This document shows, in pieces, positions 20,551 to 25,579 of a DNA stretch of 25,579 nucleotides. The notes under the pieces are model-generated. The model saw nothing but the letters and a program-made list of their open reading frames with translations. It was not told the origin of the DNA and made no database searches. The position numbers were made by a program, and so were the translations under genes. The stretch is from Methanosarcinaceae archaeon (lineage in GTDB: Archaea > Halobacteriota > Methanosarcinia > Methanosarcinales > Methanosarcinaceae): positions 5,449-31,027 of the forward strand of contig JAQVBP010000012.1 of assembly GCA_028690255.1 (NCBI GenBank). The letters run 5' to 3'. Numbering within the stretch: the stretch's first letter is position 1; each line of letters begins with the position of its first letter.

Positions 20551-22428
20551 TCACTCAAGCCCCAGGGCTTTTCTTTTGGCTTCGATATGTGAAAGCATGA
20601 GCTCTGCGGCTTTGAAGGGATCGGGTTCAACTGCAAAACTGGCCCCCACAACCCCGTTCAGGCCCGAGGTCAAAAGCCCGGTAACAGTCTCACTTCCAAG
20701 AACCGGAGGAACTGTGCCCAGCACCGTGTGAACCCCTGAAGAAACCACATAAGCTCCAATGCTAACCGCTTTTTCACTCATCCATTCCGGAGCGGCCCCT
20801 GCTGCCGGCAGGTCACTAATATCCACGCCGAGAGCCTTTGCAACTACTGCCGTGAGCACCAGGATGCGGCTTATGTCCACGCAGGAGCCCATGTGCAGGA
20901 CCGGCGGAATTCCTCCGAGGGCCTTGCAGACTGCTTTTAGCCCGGGGCCTGCAAGTTCGGCGGCCTCGGGGGAGAGAAGCCCGGCTTCCGCACAGGCGAT
21001 GGCATTGCAGCCTGTAGTGACCACGAGCACATCGTTTTTGATCAGTTCTTTGACAAGGTTGACGTGTCCGTAGTTGTGCTTGATCTTGACGTTGTTGCAG
21101 CCCACAACGGCCCCGATACCTTTGACAGCCCCGCTTTTAATGGCATCAAGCAGGGGTTCCGGAGTTCCGCCGAGGGCGCTGAGAATGGCTTCCGCGCTGA
21201 AACCCACCATACAGGCCTGTTTTTCGGCAGGGATGATCACCTTTGAGGAGTTCCGGTTCGGGAAGTTCTCAACGGCTGCCCGGACAATTTTCTTTGCGGT
21301 CTCAAAGGCTTCCTCTTCATGGAACTCCATTCTGAGAGCCCCCGGAAACTCGGCTTTCGGAGAGGTGGAAATGAATTTCGTGTGGTAGCAGCTCGTAAGC
21401 TGACCGAGAGCCGGCATGATGCACTGGACATCCACAACCATGGCCTCGACTGCCCCCGTGATTATGGCCAGTTCCTGCTGAAGGAAATTTCCTGCAGTGG
21501 GAACTCCGTGACGCATGAGGGTTTCGTTTCCGGTGCAGCACATGCCTGCAATATTAATGCCCTTTGCTCCCATTTTCTCCGCTAGTTTCAGGATTTCAGG
21601 GGCTTCTGCGGCTTCGACAATCATTTCCGAAAGGATAGGTTCGTGCCCGTGGATGAGTATATTTACCTTACCTTCCGAAAGGACGCCGAGGTTCACGCTG
21701 GATGTAACCGGTTTTGGGGTTCCGAAAAGCACGTCCTGGACTTCGGTTGCGATCATGGACCCGCCCCAGCCGTCCGAAAGACTCGTCCGGAGTCCGTGCA
21801 GGAGGATGTGGGTTGCGTCGTTGTCAACCCCGATATGGGTCCTGTGCATGCACTCCACGATTTCCCGGTCAATTCCCCGGGGGTCGATCCCGATTTTCTG
21901 CCAGAGTTTTATCCGGGCTTCAGGGGCCCTCCGGGTAAAGCAGATCGGCCCGGCCTGTTTTCCGAATTCGGCTATCAGGGAGTCCGCAAGTTCGGAGGCC
22001 ACCTCTTCTCTGGTCCGGTTATCCGTAGGGATTCCGTATTCGGTGGCAAGGGAGTACAGTTTTGCCTCGTCTTTTATGTTGTAGCTTCCGGCAGCTCCTT
22101 CGCACATGCGCTTGAAAGTCAGGACAGCGTCTCTTGCATGGTCGGAGTGGGCGGCAGCTCCTGCTGCTATCATCCTGAGAAGATTCCTCGCAACTATGAT
22201 GTCGGCCGTGGCCCCACATACTCCTTTTTCGGCCCCTTCTCCAAAAGGATCTATTCTGCATGGGCCCATGTTGCAGTTGCGGCAGCAGATCCCCAGTTGC
22301 CCGAAACTGCATTGTGGAAGCTGTTTCTCATAACGGTCCCATACTGTCTCAATACCTGCACTTCTGGCTTCCCGGAGCATGGTCTGGGAAGCTCTGTCAA
22401 TGCTTCTGTCTAACGAATTCGGGTTCAT
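20551..22428 (-). CDS. cooS: anaerobic Ni-Fe carbon monoxide dehydrogenase, monofunctional CooS type
   Basis: Catalyses CO + H2O = CO2 + 2H+ + 2e-. The 625-aa length matches bacterial CooS rather than the larger CdhA of the methanogen acetyl-CoA complex. Cys40 and Cys48 fit the D cluster between subunits. Cys49, Cys52, Cys57 and Cys71 fit the B cluster (ICCRNCNMGPCR). C-cluster ligands are visible as His262 (IHGHEP), Cys298 (AGMCCTGNE), Cys336 (DVQCIMP), Cys444 (VVGCNNVK), Cys474 (TTGCNAIAC) and Cys516 (HMGSCVDISR). The frame opens 8 codons earlier, but GGGAGGT lies 8 bases before the ATG at 22426-22428, so I use that. First gene of the operon. No cooC nickel-insertion gene or CooA-type regulator is adjacent. 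Confidence 0.96.
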   Translation of the reverse strand: MNPNSLDRSIDRASQTMLREARSAGIETVWDRYEKQLPQCSFGQLGICCRNCNMGPCRIDPFGEGAEKGVCGATADIIVARNLLRMIAAGAAAHSDHARDAVLTFKRMCEGAAGSYNIKDEAKLYSLATEYGIPTDNRTREEVASELADSLIAEFGKQAGPICFTRRAPEARIKLWQKIGIDPRGIDREIVECMHRTHIGVDNDATHILLHGLRTSLSDGWGGSMIATEVQDVLFGTPKPVTSSVNLGVLSEGKVNILIHGHEPILSEMIVEAAEAPEILKLAEKMGAKGINIAGMCCTGNETLMRHGVPTAGNFLQQELAIITGAVEAMVVDVQCIMPALGQLTSCYHTKFISTSPKAEFPGALRMEFHEEEAFETAKKIVRAAVENFPNRNSSKVIIPAEKQACMVGFSAEAILSALGGTPEPLLDAIKSGAVKGIGAVVGCNNVKIKHNYGHVNLVKELIKNDVLVVTTGCNAIACAEAGLLSPEAAELAGPGLKAVCKALGGIPPVLHMGSCVDISRILVLTAVVAKALGVDISDLPAAGAAPEWMSEKAVSIGAYVVSSGVHTVLGTVPPVLGSETVTGLLTSGLNGVVGASFAVEPDPFKAAELMLSHIEAKRKALGLE

Positions 22429-22540
22429 TTTTGATACCTCCCGGAGTATCATTTTTATTTAACATTCAAATTTCAAATACATAAATTAGGCAAACCTAAA
22501 ATCATTAATTATTTACGACAGTTTTTGATGATAATAAATA

Positions 22541-22550
22541 GATATAAACT
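22541..22550 (-). promoter_or_regulatory. TATA box of the CODH/FDH operon
   Basis: Minus-strand AGTTTATATC; initiation near 22517 would give a leader of about 90 bases before cooS. The 22429-22761 gap has no gene. Confidence 0.55.
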
Positions 22551-22605
22551 TATTGAAAAATTGCGCCCTATTAATATGCATATATATAATGTTGGTTAAT
22601 TTTAT

Positions 22606-22618
22606 CCTGTAAGACAGG
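22606..22618. promoter_or_regulatory. palindrome upstream of the cooS promoter
   Basis: CCTGT-AAG-ACAGG, 5-bp arms with a 3-bp centre, about 55-70 bases upstream of the cooS TATA box in the divergent cooS/argC gap. Candidate operator; the binding protein is unknown. Confidence 0.35.
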
Positions 22619-22761
22619 TTATTTATCCGGGGACGCAGGAATTTTTCACCATATTTTTCATTCCTTTCTGTCCATTTTCTTAATTTTCCGACTTTACCGG
22701 CCCGTTTTCGGATAAAAACTTTAATTTAGGGGAGGGCTGTTTCCTTATCAGGTGTAGGACC

Positions 22762-23778
22762 ATGATTAAAGCAGGAATTATAGGCGCTTCCGGATATACC
22801 GGAGGCGAACTTTTGCGTTTATTGCTCAACCACCCCGACGTTGAGCCCGTACTTGCAACGTCTCGCAGCCTTGCGGGAAAACCGGTTACAGAGACTCACC
22901 GCCACCTCCTGGATTTTCTGGACCTTGAGTATGAAAACCCTGGTATGGATGAAGTGAGGGAGCGCTGTGATGTTGTATTCCTTGCAGTCCCCCACAAAAC
23001 GGCAATGAACTACGTGCCGGAGCTGCTTGACGGGAAGACGAAGGTAATTGACCTAAGTGCCGATTACAGGCTTGAGGACGGAATTTTTGAAAAAGTGTAT
23101 GAGGTTGAACATACGGACCCGGGAAGACACGCGGTTTACGGGCTTCCCGAACTGCACCCCGAGGTTTCCGGAGAGTCTTTTATAGCAAACCCGGGCTGTT
23201 TTCCAACAGGTGCCTCCCTTGCGGCAGCGCCTCTTGCAAAAGCAGGCCTGGTCGAGCTTGCGGTCTTCGATTCGAAAACAGGAATTTCAGGAGCCGGGTT
23301 CAAGCCGGGAGCAACTTCCCATTACCCGAACCTGGCGGAAAACGTAATCGCTTACAAACTGACCTCCCACAGGCACAGAGCTGAGATCTTCCAGGAATTG
23401 AACCGGCTTGACGCAAACCTGAATAATATAAATTTCACCCCTCAGGTGGTCCCCTCTATTCGGGGCATCCTCACAACGGCCCACCTTTTTATGAAGGACA
23501 GGGTTTCGGCCGAAGAGGTACAGGACATTTTCCGGGACTTTTACAGAGGAAAACCGTTTGTGCGGCTCGTTGAAGGAGTTCCGTCCTTAACCGCGGTAAG
23601 GGGCACTAACTTCTGCGACATAGGCTTTGAGGTGGACCCTGTTACCGGGAGGGTGGTCGTGATTTCGGCAATCGACAACCTTGTGAAAGGGGCCTCGGGT
23701 CAGGCCGTCCAGAACATGAACCTGATGCTCGGGCTTGATGAGACCAGAGGGCTCTGGTTTGCGGCGGCGGCTCCCTGA
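22762..23778 (+). CDS. argC: N-acetyl-gamma-glutamyl-phosphate reductase (ArgC)
   Basis: NADPH-dependent step of arginine biosynthesis, reducing N-acetylglutamyl phosphate to the semialdehyde; cytoplasmic. The 338-aa length fits the long ArgC type. Residues 5-17 GIIGASGYTGGEL form the dinucleotide-binding loop. IANPGCFPTGASLAAAPL carries the catalytic Cys146. GISGAGFKPGATSHYPNLAEN and SHRHRAEI are conserved substrate-site stretches. It closes with VDPVTGRVVVISAIDNLVKGASGQAVQNMN (in parts). The start ATG is preceded by AGGTGTAGGACC. It is divergent from the CODH operon and monocistronic here; no other arg gene is in view. Confidence 0.97.
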   Translation: MIKAGIIGASGYTGGELLRLLLNHPDVEPVLATSRSLAGKPVTETHRHLLDFLDLEYENPGMDEVRERCDVVFLAVPHKTAMNYVPELLDGKTKVIDLSADYRLEDGIFEKVYEVEHTDPGRHAVYGLPELHPEVSGESFIANPGCFPTGASLAAAPLAKAGLVELAVFDSKTGISGAGFKPGATSHYPNLAENVIAYKLTSHRHRAEIFQELNRLDANLNNINFTPQVVPSIRGILTTAHLFMKDRVSAEEVQDIFRDFYRGKPFVRLVEGVPSLTAVRGTNFCDIGFEVDPVTGRVVVISAIDNLVKGASGQAVQNMNLMLGLDETRGLWFAAAAP

Positions 23779-23860
23779 ACAGGGGGCCATTTTTTAAAAA
23801 ATAATCCTTTTTTCCCCGATTTTACATCCCTGAGTTTACGGCTTATTTTTCCTATATGGG

Positions 23861-24016
23861 GCTGTATCAAAACTCGACTCAATTCTACCAATTGGATAAT
23901 GATTATTGTGGGCTTTAAACATAGGCAGGGGGGTTATTCTATAATTCTGGAATAGTTTTACCTTATAGTTGGATATTTTGTCCCAATTGTATAATCGGAT
24001 TTAGTTTTGAGACAGC
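23861..24016. mobile_element. MITE-like element with terminal inverted repeats
   Basis: GCTGT-A-TCAAAACT at the left end (23861-23874) matches the reverse complement of the right end AGTTTTGA-G-ACAGC (24003-24016) in 13 of 14 bases. A second, inner inverted block follows: TACCAATTGG on the left and TACAATTGGG read inward from the right. The element is about 156 bp, AT-rich, and has no coding frame. No clear target-site duplication was found. Ends of this GCTGTCTCAAAACT style resemble those of insertion sequences whose family I cannot name. Confidence 0.65.
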
Positions 24017-24058
24017 TTGATATTATATTTTTATATTTAATACAACTTTTAATATTTT

Positions 24059-24070
24059 ATTTTTATATAC
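24059..24070 (+). promoter_or_regulatory. TATA box for the pilin-PA14 gene
   Basis: ATTTTTATATAC, about 100 bases before the ATG at 24172, just past the MITE-like element. The intervening sequence (24017-24058) is A/T-rich with similar TATA-like stretches. Confidence 0.45.
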
Positions 24071-24171
24071 AAGATTTAAATAGTTTGGAAATCACAACTG
24101 GTAAAAAATATCCGGTTTGTTTTCATTTGATGAAATTACAATTATACTTTATTTAGATGAAGGTGCCCCCC

Positions 24172-25098
24172 ATGAATATCAAACAGCTTAAGGGTAATGA
24201 AAGCGGTTTTTCTCCTGCCGTGGGGGTCTCGCTCATGCTTGTTATAGTTTTTATTATTGCAGCATGTCTTTTCTCATCATTATCCGGATTCAATGACAAC
24301 ACCGACTCTGCACCACTTGTAAACTTTCAGGCAAGTTCTCTCGATGAAAGCACCCTGAAAATAGAGCACCTGGGGGGAGATCCTTTTAATTTTGATCCCT
24401 CATCCAATTCCCTGATCCTTGAAGTGGGAGAAACAAGTTACCTCCTGGACCCAACAGAGCTCGGAAACATGGAAACCGGAGATACAAAAATAATACATCT
24501 AAACGAAATTGATGGGTCCCCTCTCCGGATTCCTGCAGAGGAAGCGGTGACTTTAAAAATCGTGGATCTTGAAACCCGGAAACCGGTTTTTACACAAAAA
24601 CTCCGGAAAGGGGTAGAAATGGGGAGTATTGTTCCTTATAAATCCGGGCTTTTAGCTACCTATTATGATAACATAAATTTTAACGGAGTTGGGGTGGTTC
24701 AGGAAGGGGTTTCAAGGATACGTTTCGCTGATAAAGCAGGGCAAAAGGAGGGCTGCGAAAGTGATGAACCTGACTGGCCCCACAAAAATCTTCCAGATAA
24801 TATTGAAAAAAATGAATTTAGCGTCGTCTACGAAGGTTATCTGTGGATTGATAAGGATGATGAATACACTTTTATTCTGACCTCGGATGATGGTTCATGG
24901 CTCACTATTGATAATTCTCTTGAAATTGATTATGGAGGATACCACAATCTTGGACATAGAAACGTTACAATATTTCTGAAGCAGGGATACCACCCAATAG
25001 AATGCAAGATGTTTGAAGGTAATGGGGAGGCAACGTTACACCTTGAGTGGGAAACCTCTGATTCGGGCCGCTGTTTTGTGACAGGTTTTTACCATTGA
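24172..25098 (+). CDS. type IV pilin N-terminal protein fused to a PA14 domain
   Basis: Probable surface fibre or anchored adhesin, 308 aa. Residues about 9-15 NESGFSP followed by the hydrophobic stretch AVGVSLMLVIVFIIAACLF form an archaeal type IV pilin N-terminus, expected to be cleaved by a prepilin peptidase such as EppA or PibD. Residues about 45-150 are a beta-rich pilin body. From about 160 (SGLLATYYDNINFNG) to the end is a PA14 domain, with FSVVYEGYLWIDKDDEYTFI, TSDDGSWLTIDNSLEID and a final LHLEW. PA14 domains usually bind carbohydrate. The open frame starts at an ATG at 24157, but GAAGGTG precedes the ATG at 24172 at proper spacing, so I use that. It is followed by a strong two-way hairpin. 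Confidence 0.9.
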   Translation: MNIKQLKGNESGFSPAVGVSLMLVIVFIIAACLFSSLSGFNDNTDSAPLVNFQASSLDESTLKIEHLGGDPFNFDPSSNSLILEVGETSYLLDPTELGNMETGDTKIIHLNEIDGSPLRIPAEEAVTLKIVDLETRKPVFTQKLRKGVEMGSIVPYKSGLLATYYDNINFNGVGVVQEGVSRIRFADKAGQKEGCESDEPDWPHKNLPDNIEKNEFSVVYEGYLWIDKDDEYTFILTSDDGSWLTIDNSLEIDYGGYHNLGHRNVTIFLKQGYHPIECKMFEGNGEATLHLEWETSDSGRCFVTGFYH

Positions 25099-25140
25099 CT
25101 GAATCCGGCAACCCCTGACCGAATCCTGGCTCCCCATAAA

Positions 25141-25174
25141 AGGAATCCCTGAAATTCAGGGCTTCAGGATTCCT
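25141..25174. terminator. bidirectional terminator hairpin
   Basis: Outer arms AGGAATCC (25141-25148) / GGATTCCT (25167-25174) and an inner CCCTGAA/TTCAGGG. It lies between two convergent genes and overlaps the stop of the minus-strand one. Confidence 0.7.
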
Positions 25175-25579
25175 AAATCAAAGATAAGGGACGCAATTAT
25201 CGAAACTACCGATAAAACGGAGATAATAAGATAATTTGTACGTTCCTTTGAGACTGAATGGCTCCAGAGCAGGTACTCAAGCCCTTCGTAATCTTTTTCG
25301 GACATCGTTTCCCTCGTTTGTATTTTTTTAAGTAAATCCAGGTCTTTTATTACCCCAAACCTGCGTTCTGCAATGTGGTACCTGTGAGCGAAAAACCAGA
25401 GGTATCCCGCAACCCCGAGGTACCAGATTACCTTCGCGTAGAGGGGGTTGTAGTGGTCCGCTATTATTATAATCCTCAGCAAGGCTGCGGATACGAGCCC
25501 TAGCCAGAAATAGAGCTTGATTACGGAGGTGTCGTATCCGCGGGGAATCTTGAAGTTTTCCTGGGGGGGTTCTATATGT
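25156..25579 (-). CDS. hypothetical multi-pass membrane protein (5' end outside the window)
   Basis: I do not recognise a family. The frame is open to the right edge, giving at least 141 residues; the listed TTG-start shorter version is unlikely to be real. Reading inward from the edge it begins HIEPPQENFKIPRGYDTSVIK. Membrane segments follow: LYFWLGLVSAALLRIIIIA, AKVIWYLGVAGYLWFFAH, and, after a charged region (ERRFGVIKDLDLLKKIQTRE and YEGLEYLLWSH), a C-terminal YLIISVLSVVSIIASLIFDL. It converges with the pilin-PA14 gene and ends inside the shared terminator hairpin. Function unknown. Confidence 0.75.
   Translation of the reverse strand, partial: HIEPPQENFKIPRGYDTSVIKLYFWLGLVSAALLRIIIIADHYNPLYAKVIWYLGVAGYLWFFAHRYHIAERRFGVIKDLDLLKKIQTRETMSEKDYEGLEYLLWSHSVSKERTNYLIISVLSVVSIIASLIFDLGILKP

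Noticed and set aside
20551..22428. CdhA subunit of the acetyl-CoA decarbonylase/synthase
   Set aside because: Length of about 625 residues, the D/B-cluster spacing and the adjacent cooF fit the CooS type; no cdhBCDE genes are adjacent.
25156..25482. Complete 108-aa protein starting with TTG
   Set aside because: The frame stays open to the window edge with more membrane-type sequence, so it is a truncated view of a longer gene.

Overview
The window looks like a chromosomal segment of a methanogenic archaeon close to Methanosarcina. This is inferred from gene content and order: archaeal ribosomal protein and RNA polymerase genes, an RpoD with two ferredoxin-type cysteine motifs, archaeal NAC, Cbf5, EMC3/DUF106 next to archaeal Cmk, a type IV pilin with an archaeal N-terminus, TATA-box promoters, and long AT-rich intergenic spaces. 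No species was assigned.

Layout. 1-165: a 19-bp tandem repeat array that runs off the left edge and supplies the last codons of hisI. 144-2627 (minus): hisI and a glycogen debranching enzyme. 2810-5222 (plus): an unrecognised nuclease-like protein, an IscA-like Fe-S protein and NAC. 5707-6185 (minus): three identical tRNA-Leu(GAG) genes on a 194-bp tandem triplication. 6180-6657: non-coding, with what looks like a decayed IS200/IS605 right end. 6658-9072 (minus): the uS13-uS4-uS11-RpoD operon behind a structured leader. 9468-9553: tRNA-Ser(GGA). 9637-11932 (minus): EMC3-like protein, Cmk and Cbf5. 11933-12370: non-coding, with a second IS605-end-like structure and large hairpins. 12371-14307 (minus): an Lrp-family regulator and an aminotransferase separated by a repeat- and palindrome-rich spacer. 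14504-14881 (minus): eS8. 15370-16647 (plus): a small Cys-containing methanogen protein and a DUF169 protein. 16884-22428 (minus): a five-gene redox operon. 22762-23778 (plus): argC. 23861-24016: a MITE-like inverted-repeat element. 24172-25098 (plus): a pilin-PA14 fusion. 25156-25579 (minus): a membrane protein cut by the right edge.

The most interesting unit is the operon at 16884-22428, in transcription order: monofunctional Ni-CO dehydrogenase (CooS), CooF ferredoxin, formate dehydrogenase catalytic subunit (FdhF/FdhA type, Cys at the metal site), HycB-like four-cluster protein, HycF-like two-cluster protein with a C-terminal CxxC/CPxC site. It resembles the formate side of a formate hydrogenlyase in which the hydrogenase is replaced by CO dehydrogenase. 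There is no hydrogenase gene and no F420-binding FdhB gene beside it. The inferred job is electron transfer between CO oxidation and CO2/formate conversion (CO + H2O to formate, or the reverse). No step of this is shown experimentally by the sequence.
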